From: JASHSH01 sp036490215 | GTDB lineage: Bacteria; Pseudomonadota; Alphaproteobacteria; Rhodospirillales; Magnetospirillaceae | Direction of reading: 5' to 3' | NCBI GenBank assembly: GCA_036490215.1 | Contig: DASXEH010000093.1 | Span: 1 to 64,000, forward strand | DNA length: 64,000 bases | Shown here: positions 29,307 to 38,310 of the stretch, piece after piece | How positions within the stretch are numbered: position 1 is the stretch's first letter | Layout of the letters: each line of letters begins with the position of its first letter | The notes under the pieces: generated by a model | What the model was told of the DNA's origin: nothing | Seen by the model: the letters and a program-made list of their open reading frames with translations, nothing else | Database searches by the model: none | Translations under genes and position numbers: made by a program

Positions 29307-29393
29307 CACCCCGCCCCTAACCCCTCCCCGTCGAGGGGAGGGGAATCAAAAGTGAAGTTCCCTCCCCCTTGCGGGGAGGGACAGGGTGGGGGT
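29307..29393. repeat. paired CCCTCCCC/GGGGAGGG palindromes between convergent genes
   Basis: Two palindromes (CCCCTCCCC-tcga-GGGGAGGGG and CCCTCCCC-cttgc-GGGGAGGG) are separated by an A-rich spacer near 29344-29359, with outer CACCCCG and GGGTGGGGG arms. They fill the whole gap between the channel gene and the cyclotransferase gene and may also act as a bidirectional terminator. Confidence 0.85.
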
Positions 29394-29400
29394 CAGGGGG

Positions 29401-29943
29401 TCAGCGGGCCGAGCGTCCGCTCTTATCCACGGCCTTCAGCAGGTGCCGCAGATTGTCGTCGGCCAGGCCCATCGCATCGATATGCTCGACTGTGTTGGCG
29501 AGATAGGCGCGGTTGGTGCCATTCGTTCCCTCGGCAACGCGGATGAAAGACGCCGCGCGGGATTCGCGCAGATGCCCTGCATAAGTCGAATGGGCGTGGT
29601 TGGCGACGAAGGCATAGACCGGCTCGCGGCGGTCATCGCGAAACACGGCATTGAGCATGCGGGGCAGATAGACATCACCGCCCATCAATTCGCGCTCGAG
29701 CAGATAGGCCACCACCGTCTTCACGCGCGTCTTGGCCACGCGCAGCGCCAGCCCATGGCATGACCCGCCGCGGTCCAGCCCCAGCACCAGCCCCGGCTTT
29801 TCCGTGGTGCCGCGATAATGGGTGGACCAAATGCACATGGCGCGATGATAGCCGTAGACAATGGCCGGTTGCGTCTCGGCCACCGGAAAACCGGGCCGCC
29901 ACATCAAAGAGCCATACGCGAAGACCCAGAACGCGTCTTGCAT
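29401..29943 (-). CDS. ChaC-type gamma-glutamylcyclotransferase
   Basis: A 180-residue protein with the family signature VFAYGSLMWRPGF at the N-terminus and a conserved Glu in VEGTN-like context (VAEGTNGTN). ChaC-like enzymes cleave glutathione to 5-oxoproline and Cys-Gly in the cytoplasm. The ATG at 29943 gives a start immediately before the conserved core with GGTGG upstream; an in-frame TTG at 29961 is the alternative. It is convergent with the channel gene across the repeat. Confidence 0.87.
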   Translation of the reverse strand: MQDAFWVFAYGSLMWRPGFPVAETQPAIVYGYHRAMCIWSTHYRGTTEKPGLVLGLDRGGSCHGLALRVAKTRVKTVVAYLLERELMGGDVYLPRMLNAVFRDDRREPVYAFVANHAHSTYAGHLRESRAASFIRVAEGTNGTNRAYLANTVEHIDAMGLADDNLRHLLKAVDKSGRSAR

Positions 29944-30024
29944 TCCCTGCCACCGTCTCAACCCGCTATAACTGAGCCCCCACCCGGTGGCAAGGATGTC
30001 AGTATCAATTCCGCTTCATTTTTC

Positions 30025-30088
30025 CCTCATCCTGAGGGTCTTTTCGCCTCATCCTGAGGAGGCGAAAAGATGTCTCGAAGGATGAAGG
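30025..30088. repeat. CCTCATCCTGAGG repeat next to a gene start
   Basis: CCTCATCCTGAGG occurs twice in direct succession, and CTTTTCGCCTC (30040-30050) pairs perfectly with GAGGCGAAAAG (30059-30069). The tail ATGTCTCGAAGGATGA matches the reverse complement of the CATCCTTCGAGA arm at 16.85 kb. The first possible ATGs of the DUF2125 gene (30070, 30082) lie inside this repeat. Confidence 0.8.
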
Positions 30089-31098
30089 CCGTGTTCAAAT
30101 CCCGTATGCGCCACATCGCGCTCTGGTCCGTCGCGACCGTCGTCGTGCTGGCCGTGCTCTACGCCGCATGGTGGCAGGTGCTGGCCGATCATTGGCAGAC
30201 GGGCATCGACCGCTGGACCGCGATGGTGGCCAAGCAGGGCTGGACAGTGACGACCGGCGACCGCACCGTCTCGGGCTTTCCCTTCACGATGCGGATCGCC
30301 CTGCCCGCGCCCAAGGCCCAAGACACGGCCGGTAATGGCTGGACCGGACCGGCGACGGTGCTCGAAATCTCGCCCTTCATGCCGCTGGAGCCGCGCTTCA
30401 CATCGCACGGCCGCCACACCGTTACCCTCGCCGGGCATGTGCCGCTGGCGATCGACACCGACAGCGTGACCGGCCATCTCGTTGCCGCGCGCGGCGGCCC
30501 CACTTCGATAATGCTGCAGGCGCAACATGTGGCCAGCGGCGATGTGGTGCTGGATGGTTTCATGCTCGACCTGCGCAAGCTCGACGCGAAACCCGACGAC
30601 CCGAACGCGGCGACTATCGCCGCCGTCTCCGAGATCGACCGGCTCGTGCTGCCCGAGGGGCTGATCCCGATCCTCGACCGCGAAGTTTCGGTCGCGCATC
30701 TGGCGCTGCGTCTGCGCGGCACGATCCCGCCCGGCCCGCCGGCGCAATCGCTCGCCACCTGGCGCGATGCCGGCGGCACGATCGAACTCGACAGTTTCGA
30801 TCTCGACTGGCCGCCGCTGACCGGCGCCGGCAACGCGACCCTCGCGCTCGACAAGAATTTGCAGCCCGAACTCGCCGGCAGCGTCACCATCCGCGGCCTG
30901 CCGCTCCTGATCGACCGCATGGTGCAGACCGGCATGCTGAAACCCGGCCCCGCCGTCGCCGCGAAAGTGGTGCTGGGCCTTGCCGCTAAGGAAGACGCCG
31001 CCGGCATGCCAGAGAACAAAGTCGCGGTAACGATTCAGAACCGCGTCTTCTCGATCGGGCCAGCCAAGATCGCGGTGGTGCCGGAGGTGAAGTGGTGA
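30082..31098 (+). CDS. DUF2125 membrane-anchored protein
   Basis: About 338 residues. One N-terminal membrane helix (residues ~10-30) is followed by a long, mostly beta, periplasmic domain with the DUF2125 sign WTVTTGDRTVSGFPF. The family is alphaproteobacterial and its function is unknown. The start is uncertain: ATGs at 30070 and 30082 are part of a dispersed repeat, the GTG at 30091 has GAAGG upstream, and the ATG at 30106 sits right at the membrane helix. All give the same mature domain. Confidence 0.82.
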   Translation: MKAVFKSRMRHIALWSVATVVVLAVLYAAWWQVLADHWQTGIDRWTAMVAKQGWTVTTGDRTVSGFPFTMRIALPAPKAQDTAGNGWTGPATVLEISPFMPLEPRFTSHGRHTVTLAGHVPLAIDTDSVTGHLVAARGGPTSIMLQAQHVASGDVVLDGFMLDLRKLDAKPDDPNAATIAAVSEIDRLVLPEGLIPILDREVSVAHLALRLRGTIPPGPPAQSLATWRDAGGTIELDSFDLDWPPLTGAGNATLALDKNLQPELAGSVTIRGLPLLIDRMVQTGMLKPGPAVAAKVVLGLAAKEDAAGMPENKVAVTIQNRVFSIGPAKIAVVPEVKW

Positions 31099-31113
31099 GG
31101 GGCCGAAATCGCG

Positions 31114-32151
31114 TTATTCATGCCCTGGCTCGACAAAATAGTCATGTGGGCCGGGAATTGGCGCTTTGGGCAGCAAAACACTTCGAATTTCCGACCACGG
31201 AATCGAGACGTAGTCCGTTGGCAAACTGAGCGGGTTAGAGCCATATACGATGTGAAGATCGTGTGGCGTAATTTGCCATGCCGACATATTGTCTATGGCT
31301 TGCCGAAAATAGCGCACAGCTCGATCGTCATCGAGTATTTCAGCACCCTTCTTCGCGAGAATATCTTTCCACGGCTTGTTACCGGCAAAAAAATCTCCAG
31401 GGGAGATGAGCCGAATTTGCGCGCCCATTAAATATGTTTTGGTTTCTCGCCCAGCCAGCGGCTGATTCGCGCCAGAACATCGATACTCGCTCTCGATCAC
31501 GAGTCCGAGTAGTCGATTAGACGCGAGGGCAACTGTCTGAATAAGTTTTTGGCTACTGGCACCATCACCGCATTGATCTTCGAAATCCTTGTCCGAAGGT
31601 GCTGTCGCCTCATTCCAGGACTTGGTAGATGAATTGATTGGAGAGACGATAACGGGATAGGAGATCGTCATCGTCGATTTGCCAGCCATATCCTTGTCGA
31701 GTTGCTCGCCATTCCACCCGTGATACGTCTCTTTCTGCGAAGTGAACTCAAGCAACTTGAATTTGTATGGCCCAGCTTGCAGCGTGTTGGCCTTGGCTAA
31801 GGTTATCTCGCGCCAGCGCGCGACAAGTGCCTTTGTCCTTTCAGCATAGGCATTGAGAAGACATGAACGTTCCTCTTTCACGTCTCCTTGTGGCGCAATC
31901 GGGCAATCGTGATGAAGCTTCGCGAGCCACGCTCGTTGGCTTTCGCGTAAAGCGTTCTTGCCAGAATCATCTGCGTCTATGACGCCGCGATAGATGCTTG
32001 TGAGAGTGTCGTCTGCGAACGAGACCTTGGATTCGGCACAGATGAATTTGTCGAAAGGAGTCTTGGCGTCAGGACAGTAAAATCCTGCGGCCCAGACAGT
32101 TGATGGCGATAAAAACCACGTCATCAAAATTAGAAAAACGTAGCGCCTCAT
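31114..32151 (-). CDS. exported LprI/DUF1311-like protein
   Basis: A 345-residue secreted protein: signal peptide (RRYVFLILMTWFLSPSTVWA), then a DUF1311/LprI-like domain of ~90 residues (DAKTPFDKFICAES, then ESQRAWLAKLHHDC). The C-terminal ~200 residues resemble the DUF3298/RsiV type (PRFxI/W-style end DLHIVYGSNPLSLPTDYVSIPWSEI). LprI of mycobacteria inhibits lysozyme, so a lysozyme-related role is possible but unproven. Base composition is clearly less GC-rich than all neighbours, with frequent A/T third positions, suggesting recent transfer. It lies 27 bp after yejF. Confidence 0.75.
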   Translation of the reverse strand: MRRYVFLILMTWFLSPSTVWAAGFYCPDAKTPFDKFICAESKVSFADDTLTSIYRGVIDADDSGKNALRESQRAWLAKLHHDCPIAPQGDVKEERSCLLNAYAERTKALVARWREITLAKANTLQAGPYKFKLLEFTSQKETYHGWNGEQLDKDMAGKSTMTISYPVIVSPINSSTKSWNEATAPSDKDFEDQCGDGASSQKLIQTVALASNRLLGLVIESEYRCSGANQPLAGRETKTYLMGAQIRLISPGDFFAGNKPWKDILAKKGAEILDDDRAVRYFRQAIDNMSAWQITPHDLHIVYGSNPLSLPTDYVSIPWSEIRSVLLPKAPIPGPHDYFVEPGHE

Positions 32152-32178
32152 TTTACCCCCAACGTCTTTTCTATACCC

Positions 32179-33783
32179 CTACCTCGCCACCAGATCGAAC
32201 GCCGCGGCCATCAGGGCCTTGGTGTAGTCGGTGCGCGGGGCGGTGAAGACTTGCGATGCGGGGCCGGCTTCGACCACTTTGCCGTCTTTCATCACCACCA
32301 GCTCGTCGGCCAGCGCCTTCACCACCGCGAGGTCGTGGCTGATGAAGAGATAGGCGAGTTTGTGCTTGGCCTGAAGATCGCGCAGCAACGTGACGATCTG
32401 CGCCTGCACGGATACGTCCAAAGCGCTGGTGGGTTCGTCGAGGACGATGAAGCGCGGCTTCAAGACAAGCGCGCGGGCGACCGCGATGCGCTGACGCTGG
32501 CCACCCGAGAATTCGTGGGGATAGCGATCCTGGGTCGCCGGATCGAGGCCGACTTCGGTCAGCACGTCGGCAATGGCTTTGCGGCGCTCGGCCGGTGAGC
32601 CGCCGAGGTTGTGGACTTCGAGCCCCTCGCCCACGATCTGCCCCACTGAGAGGCGCGGGCTGAGCGAACCATAGGGGTCTTGGAACACCATCTGCATCTG
32701 CCGGCGCATCGGGCGCAGCGTGCGCGGCGACAGCCCGTCGATCGGATTGCCGAGGAAGGCGATGCGGCCGTCGCTTTTGGTCAGGCGCAGGAGCGCGAGG
32801 CCGAGCGTGGTTTTGCCCGAACCCGACTCGCCGACCACGCCCACCGTGTGACCTTCGCGCACGGCGAGGGTGACGCCGTCCACGGCTTTGATATGGCCGA
32901 CTACGCGCGGGATGATGCCGGCCTTGCGCGGGAACCAGACCTTGAGATCGGTGCAGGACATGATCTCGGGCGCACCGGGTGCGGCGGGATTGGGTGCGCC
33001 GGTCGGCCGCGCGGCGAGGAGACGTTGGGTGTAGGGATGTTTCGGGGCGGCGAAAACCGCCTGCGCATCGCCCTGCTCGACGATCTCGCCATGCTGCATT
33101 ACGCAGACCCGATCCGCCATCTTGCGCACGATGCCGAGATCATGGGTGATCAGCAGCAGCGCCATGCCGAAGCGCGCGCGCAGGTCTTTCAGCAGTTCGA
33201 GAATCTGCGCCTGGATCGTGACATCGAGCGCGGTGGTCGGCTCGTCGGCGATCAGCAGATCGGGCTCGCAGGCCAAAGCCATCGCGATCATCACGCGCTG
33301 ACGTTGGCCGCCGGAGAGTTCGTGAGGCAACGCGCCGAGCCGGCTTTCGGCTTCGGGCAGGCCGACCAGCTTCAGCAACTCGATCACGCGGGCGCGCGCC
33401 GCCGCACCCTTCATGCCGCGATGGAGCAGCAGCGATTCCGCCACCTGCTTGCCGATCGTGTGCAGCGGGTTGAGGCTGGTCATCGGCTCCTGGAAGATCA
33501 TCGCGGCGCGGTTGCCGCGCACGGAGCGCAACACCGGCTCGGCCGCGCCGACCATCTCGCGGTCCTCGAATTTGATACTGCCGTTCGGGTGATGGGCCCG
33601 CGGATAGGGCAGAAGCTGGAGGATCGACAGCGCCGTGACCGATTTGCCCGAACCCGATTCGCCCACCAGCGCCAAGGTCTCGCCCTTGTCGATCGAGAAG
33701 CTGACGCGCTTCACCGCTTCGACAGCGCCGGGGCCTTGGCCGAAGGTGACCGAGAGATCGCGGATATCGAGGAGAGCGGTCAC
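32179..33783 (-). CDS. yejF: peptide ABC importer, dual ATPase YejF
   Basis: A 534-residue protein with two complete ABC ATPase domains in one chain. Walker A GESGSGKS occurs at ~41-48 and again in the second half. Signatures ELSGGQRQR and FSGGQRQR each precede a Walker B (DEPTTALD, DEPTSALD). It powers the YejABEF oligopeptide importer, which takes up microcin C in E. coli and contributes to antimicrobial-peptide tolerance in Brucella and rhizobia. It is last of the four yej genes, 134 bp after yejE. Confidence 0.93.
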   Translation of the reverse strand: MTALLDIRDLSVTFGQGPGAVEAVKRVSFSIDKGETLALVGESGSGKSVTALSILQLLPYPRAHHPNGSIKFEDREMVGAAEPVLRSVRGNRAAMIFQEPMTSLNPLHTIGKQVAESLLLHRGMKGAAARARVIELLKLVGLPEAESRLGALPHELSGGQRQRVMIAMALACEPDLLIADEPTTALDVTIQAQILELLKDLRARFGMALLLITHDLGIVRKMADRVCVMQHGEIVEQGDAQAVFAAPKHPYTQRLLAARPTGAPNPAAPGAPEIMSCTDLKVWFPRKAGIIPRVVGHIKAVDGVTLAVREGHTVGVVGESGSGKTTLGLALLRLTKSDGRIAFLGNPIDGLSPRTLRPMRRQMQMVFQDPYGSLSPRLSVGQIVGEGLEVHNLGGSPAERRKAIADVLTEVGLDPATQDRYPHEFSGGQRQRIAVARALVLKPRFIVLDEPTSALDVSVQAQIVTLLRDLQAKHKLAYLFISHDLAVVKALADELVVMKDGKVVEAGPASQVFTAPRTDYTKALMAAAFDLVAR

Positions 33784-33808
33784 GCTGGCGACTTTCCGTT
33801 TCTTGCAG

Positions 33809-33890
33809 CGTCATTGCGAGGCGCAACGCAACGAAGCAATCCATTCATGGCTGGAATCATGGATTGCTTCGCCTCCGGCTCGCAATGACG
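33809..33890. repeat. CGTCATTGCGAG...CTCGCAATGACG dyad repeat (yejE-yejF gap)
   Basis: A perfect outer dyad (33809-33820 with 33879-33890) and a perfect inner dyad GAAGCAATCCAT (33833-33844) with ATGGATTGCTTC (33859-33870). A second copy is at 62557-62632. Confidence 0.9.
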
Positions 33891-33917
33891 TTTATAAGGA
33901 GCGATCATTTTATTCGT

Positions 33918-34943
33918 TCATAGTCTGGTTTTGCGCGGATCGAAAGCGTCGCGCGCCGCTTCGCCGACGAAGATCAGCAGCGACAGGGTGACGGCCAGGA
34001 CGACGAAGCCGGTGATGCCGAGCCACGGCGCCTGGAGGTTCTCCTTGCCCTGGCGCAACAGATCGCCGAGCGAGGCCGAACCGGGCGGCAGGCCGAGGCC
34101 GAGGAAGTCCAATGCGGTGAGCGATGCGATCGAACCATTGGTGATGAAGGGCAGATAGGTCACCGTGGCCACCATCGCATTGGGCAGCACATGGCGCAGG
34201 ATGATGCGCCGGTTCTGCATCCCCAGCGCGCGGGCGGCGCGCACATAATCGAAATTGCGCGCGCGCAGAAATTCGGCGCGCACCACGGCCACCAGCCCGA
34301 CCCAGGAAAATAGGGTGAGGATGCCGAGCAAGGTCCAGAAACTGGGCACCAGCAGACTGGCCACGAACATCAACACGTAAAGCTCGGGCAGACCGTTCCA
34401 GATTTCGAGCACGCGCTGGAAGATGAGATCGGTCAGCCCGCCGAAATAGCCCTGGATCGCGCCGGCGGCGATGCCGATCACCGAGCTGATCACGGTCAGC
34501 AACAGACCGAACAGGATCGAGACGCGCAGACCGTAGATCAGCCGCGCCAGCACATCGTGGCCCTGATCGTCGGTGCCCAGCCAGTTGGTGGCCGAGGGCG
34601 GCGCGGGTGCCGGCGTGGAGGAATCGAGATTGATCGTCTTGTAATCGAAGCGCACCGGCGGCCAGACCACCCAGCCCTTCTTCGCGATGCTGTCGGTGAC
34701 GAAGGGATCGCGGTAATCGGCTGGCGTGGCGAAATCGCCGCCGAAGGTGGTTTCGGCGTAGTCGGCGAAGATCGGCACATAGGGCTTGCCGTCATACCAG
34801 ACGAAGAGCGGCCGGTCGTTGGCCCAGAATTCGGCGAGCAGGCAGAAGACGACCAGGCCGAGAAAGATCCACAGCGACCAATAGCCGCGGCGGTTGGCGC
34901 GGAACGCAGCCAGTCGGCGACGGGCAAGCGGCGTGAGGGTCAT
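33918..34943 (-). CDS. yejE: peptide ABC importer permease YejE
   Basis: A 341-residue inner-membrane permease of the DppC/OppC type. It has one early helix (LWIFLGLVVFCLLAEF), a ~100-residue periplasmic loop, then the transport core with the ATPase-contacting EAA loop (RAARALGMQNRRIILRHVLPN). Pairs with YejB to form the channel. The start MTLTPLARRRLAAFRANRRGY is family-typical. Confidence 0.93.
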   Translation of the reverse strand: MTLTPLARRRLAAFRANRRGYWSLWIFLGLVVFCLLAEFWANDRPLFVWYDGKPYVPIFADYAETTFGGDFATPADYRDPFVTDSIAKKGWVVWPPVRFDYKTINLDSSTPAPAPPSATNWLGTDDQGHDVLARLIYGLRVSILFGLLLTVISSVIGIAAGAIQGYFGGLTDLIFQRVLEIWNGLPELYVLMFVASLLVPSFWTLLGILTLFSWVGLVAVVRAEFLRARNFDYVRAARALGMQNRRIILRHVLPNAMVATVTYLPFITNGSIASLTALDFLGLGLPPGSASLGDLLRQGKENLQAPWLGITGFVVLAVTLSLLIFVGEAARDAFDPRKTRL

Positions 34944-34990
34944 GCGGAGACGCTGAGAACGTTTGGATAGGAAGGCACATTCTCTGAGTT

Positions 34991-35065
34991 CGTCACCCCC
35001 GCGAAGGCGGGGGTCCAGGGCCGCGTGGGAAACGGCTCTGGATTCCCGCCTACGCGGGAATGACG
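34991..35065. repeat. CCCCCGCgaagGCGGGGG / TTCCCGCctacGCGGGAA composite (yejB-yejE gap)
   Basis: A 75-bp element with two hairpins and flanking CGTCA/TGACG. The reverse complement of 52590-52664 matches it at all but about four positions, so it is one dispersed element in opposite orientations. Confidence 0.92.
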
Positions 35066-35101
35066 GGCTTTTTTCTGGACAGGCTTGGACGTCACAATGC
35101 C

Positions 35102-36184
35102 CTACCCCCGTGTCGCGAAGTCGATGCGGGGGTCGACCCAGTGATAGGCGAGATCGCTGATCAGGTTGAGCACCAGGCCGAGCAGGCTGAAGGCGAACAG
35201 CGTGCCGAACACGACCGGGTAGTCGCGATTGACCACCGACTCATAGCCAAGCAACCCGATACCATCGAGCGAGAAGATCGTCTCGATCAGCACCGAACCG
35301 CCGAACAGAATGCCGACCAGCACCGACGGGAACCCCGAGACCACCAGCAGCATTGCGTTGCGGAACACGTGGCTGTAGAGGATGCGCCGTTCGGATGCGC
35401 CCTTGGCGCGCGCGGTGATCACGTATTGCTTGGTGATCTCGTCGAGAAAGCAGTTCTTGGTGAGCATCGTCAGTGTCGCGAAACCGCCGATCACCAGCGC
35501 GGTCACGGGCAGGATCAGATGCCAGAAATAGTCGAGCACCTGCCCGCTCCAGGACAGGCTTTGCCAATTGTCGTTGTGCAAACCGCGCAAGGGAAAGATC
35601 GAGAGATAGCGGCTCCCGGCGAACAACACGATCAGCAGGATCGCGAAGAGAAAGGCCGGCACCGCGTTGCCGATCACGATCAACCACGAGGTGCCGATAT
35701 CGAATCCCGATCCATCGCGCACCGCCTTGGCGATGCCCAGCGGGATCGAAACGATATAGATAATCAGCGTGCTCCACAGGCCGAGCGAAATCGACACCGG
35801 CAATTTGTCGAGCACCAGATCGATGACGCTTTCGTCGCGATAAAAGCTCTTGCCGAAATCGAGCCGGGCATAATTGCCCAGCATCAACTCAAAACGTTCC
35901 AGCGGCGGCTTGTCGAAACCGAATTGCTTTTCGAGTTCGGCGATGAATTTCGGATCGAGCCCGCGCGCGCCGCGATATTTGGATGCGTTGCCGCTGGGCG
36001 CCGCGGCATCGGCGCCGCCGCCCGAGACGCGCGCCGTGGCCGAAACCGCCTGCCCCTGCACCTTGGCGATGATCTGCTCGACCGGCCCGCCGGGCGCGAG
36101 TTGTGCGAAAACGAAATTCGCCGCCATGATCCCGAGCAGGGTGACCGGGATCAGCAGCAGGCGGCGGATGGAATAGGCGAACAC
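35102..36184 (-). CDS. yejB: peptide ABC importer permease YejB
   Basis: A 360-residue inner-membrane permease of the DppB/OppB type. It starts FAYSIRRLLLIPVTLLGIM and carries a long periplasmic loop after the first helix (FGFDKPPLERFELMLGNYARLDFG). The later part has the EAA-type loop (TARAKGASERRILYSHVFRN). The start is a GTG at 36184 with GGAGG 7 nt upstream. It is second in the yej operon, between yejA and yejE. Confidence 0.93.
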   Translation of the reverse strand: MFAYSIRRLLLIPVTLLGIMAANFVFAQLAPGGPVEQIIAKVQGQAVSATARVSGGGADAAAPSGNASKYRGARGLDPKFIAELEKQFGFDKPPLERFELMLGNYARLDFGKSFYRDESVIDLVLDKLPVSISLGLWSTLIIYIVSIPLGIAKAVRDGSGFDIGTSWLIVIGNAVPAFLFAILLIVLFAGSRYLSIFPLRGLHNDNWQSLSWSGQVLDYFWHLILPVTALVIGGFATLTMLTKNCFLDEITKQYVITARAKGASERRILYSHVFRNAMLLVVSGFPSVLVGILFGGSVLIETIFSLDGIGLLGYESVVNRDYPVVFGTLFAFSLLGLVLNLISDLAYHWVDPRIDFATRG

Positions 36185-36218
36185 TAAACAGCCTCCGCAA
36201 CGCGATGCACGAGACCGT

Positions 36219-36307
36219 CACCCCCACCCCATCCCTCCCCCCTCAAGGGGGAGGGAGTTCGTAAACAGTCCTCTCCCCCCTTGAGGGGGAGAGATAGAGT
36301 GGGGGGT
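36219..36307. repeat. paired CCCTCCCCC palindromes (yejA-yejB gap)
   Basis: Two palindromes with TCAA/TTGA loops (CCCTCCCCCC-tcaa-GGGGGAGGG and CTCTCCCCC-cttga-GGGGGAGAG) are split by an AT-richer spacer (36257-36269). Outer arms are CACCCCCACCCC and GTGGGGGGT. Same family as the repeats at 7.1, 15.3 and 29.3 kb. Confidence 0.88.
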
Positions 36308-36323
36308 ACAAAAAGACTCATCC

Positions 36324-38186
36324 TCAATTCTTCAAACTCGGCGCGACTTTGGCTTCCTTCGCCGCGTCCACCCACCAGGCGGTGATCTGTGGTCCATCGT
36401 CGGGCGTCACGTCGGGAATGCCGAACTTGTCCCAGCGCGCGATGCGCACGGCGCCGAAGTGAAAGAGTGGCAGCACATACTCGTTCCACAGCAGCACGCG
36501 ATCGAGCGCATGAACGGCCGTGCGCAAGGCACTTTCGTCCGCCGCAGCCACGACGGCTTCGATCAGCGTGTCGACTGCCGGGCTTTTGACACCGCACACA
36601 TTCTCGCTGCCGGGCTGGTCGGCGGTGGCCGAACCCCATTGCTCGCGCTGTTCGTTGCCCGGCGATGGGCTTTCGCCCCAACCGCCGACGATCATGTCGA
36701 AATCGAAGGTGTTGGTGCGGCTTTTGTATTGCGCGGTATCCACGGTGCGCACTGTGGCCGTGATGCCGAGACGCTGCAGGCTTTGCACATAAGGGAGCGC
36801 GATGCGCTCGAAGGCCGGATTATCGAGCAGAATCTCGAACGCGAAAGGCTTGCCGCCCTTATCGACCAGTTTGCCGTCCTTCACCATCCAGCCGGCGTCT
36901 TTCAGAAGCGCGGCCGCCTTGCGCAGCTGTTCGCGGTTGTTGCCCGAGCCATCGGTGACCGGCAGCGTAAAGGGCTGGGTGAAGACCTCGTCCGGAATCT
37001 GTCCCTTCAGCGGCGTGAGCAGCTTCAATTCATCGGCCGAGGGCAGGCCCGTGGAGGCGAGATCGGAATCATCGAAATAGCTCTTGGTGCGCTTGTAGTC
37101 GCCATAGAACAGGCTCTTGTCTTCCGCCTCGAAGTCATAGGCTTCGATCAAGGCGTGGCGAACGCGGACATCCTGGAACAGCGGCCGGCGCAGATTGAAG
37201 GCGAAGGCTTCCATGCCCGAGGGCAGATGGGTCGGGAACACATGGGTGATCACGCGGCCATCGGTCTTGGCCGGAAAATCGTATTGGGTGTGCCACTGCT
37301 TGGCCGACAGCTCGTCGCGATAGTCGAAGGCGCCGGCCTTGAACGCCTGGAGGGCTACTGTGTCGTCGAGATAGTAGTCGGTGCGGATTGTATCGAAGTT
37401 GTAGAAGCCGCGATTGATCGGCAGATCCTTGCCCCAGTAATTCGGGTCGCGCTCCAGCGTGATCGTGCGCCCCTGTTCGAAGGACTTCACTTTGTAGGGC
37501 CCGCTGCCCACGGGTGGCTCAAGCGTCGTCTGATCGAAGGCGTGCTTCGACCAATAGGCTTTCGACAGCACCGGCAGTTCGCTGATGATTGCGGGCAGTT
37601 CGCGATTGTCGCCGGGCGCGAAGGTGAACTTCACTTTGTGCGGGTCCAGCGCCTCGGCCTTCGTCACGCTCTGATAGTAGAAGCGGAACAACGGCACGCC
37701 TTTCTCTTTCAGAATGTCGAAGGAGAAGACCACGTCATCGGCCGTGATCGGCGTGCCGTCGGAGAATTTCGCTTCGGGGCGCAGATTGAAAATCGCGTAA
37801 GAACGATCGGTCGGCACCTCGATGCTTTCCGCGATCAGACCATAGTCGCTGGCCGGTTCATCGGCCGACCGCACCATCAGAGTCTCGAAGACATATTCGC
37901 CGCCGGCGGAATTGCCGAGACCGTAGCCCGCGACCACCGTCCCCTTGACGATGAACGGGTTGAAGCTGTCGAAGGTGCCGATGGCGGCCGAACGGACCGT
38001 CCCACCCTTGGGCGCTTTCGGATTGACGTAATCCAGATGATCGAAGCCGGGCTTGTATTTGAGATCGCCGTGAATGGCGATGCCGATCGCCGGAGCGGGT
38101 TCGTCGGCCCAGACGGGAACGGAGGCGGAGGGGAGGGCGAGAAGGATAAACGGAACGGCAGACAAGGCGGCGAGGACTGGACGCAT
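36324..38186 (-). CDS. yejA: peptide ABC importer binding protein YejA
   Basis: A 620-residue periplasmic solute-binding protein (SBP_bac_5 family) with a signal peptide ending near VWADEP. YejA features include HGDLKYKPGFDHLDYVNPKAPKGG, FDSFNPFIVKG and the late VGGWGESPSPGNEQ. It delivers oligopeptides or peptide-like compounds to YejBE(F). First gene of the minus-strand operon yejA-B-E-F. Confidence 0.94.
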   Translation of the reverse strand: MRPVLAALSAVPFILLALPSASVPVWADEPAPAIGIAIHGDLKYKPGFDHLDYVNPKAPKGGTVRSAAIGTFDSFNPFIVKGTVVAGYGLGNSAGGEYVFETLMVRSADEPASDYGLIAESIEVPTDRSYAIFNLRPEAKFSDGTPITADDVVFSFDILKEKGVPLFRFYYQSVTKAEALDPHKVKFTFAPGDNRELPAIISELPVLSKAYWSKHAFDQTTLEPPVGSGPYKVKSFEQGRTITLERDPNYWGKDLPINRGFYNFDTIRTDYYLDDTVALQAFKAGAFDYRDELSAKQWHTQYDFPAKTDGRVITHVFPTHLPSGMEAFAFNLRRPLFQDVRVRHALIEAYDFEAEDKSLFYGDYKRTKSYFDDSDLASTGLPSADELKLLTPLKGQIPDEVFTQPFTLPVTDGSGNNREQLRKAAALLKDAGWMVKDGKLVDKGGKPFAFEILLDNPAFERIALPYVQSLQRLGITATVRTVDTAQYKSRTNTFDFDMIVGGWGESPSPGNEQREQWGSATADQPGSENVCGVKSPAVDTLIEAVVAAADESALRTAVHALDRVLLWNEYVLPLFHFGAVRIARWDKFGIPDVTPDDGPQITAWWVDAAKEAKVAPSLKN

Positions 38187-38310
38187 AGCAACTCCAACTG
38201 TGGCCGCAGCCCCCGTGGCGGCGCCAAGTGAGACAGTGGCGGCAGTGTGCTGGCTTTACCGGCTGGCTTCAAGTGGCCCTTCGGGGACCGACGCGTTAGT
38301 CTCAGACGCC

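Noticed and set aside
35060..36187. A 375-codon plus-strand open frame opposite yejB
   Set aside because: It lacks hydrophobic or domain features and mirrors the permease codons on the other strand.
36459..38231. A 590-codon plus-strand open frame opposite yejA
   Set aside because: It is the complement of a conserved binding protein and has shadow-type composition with no signal peptide or domain.
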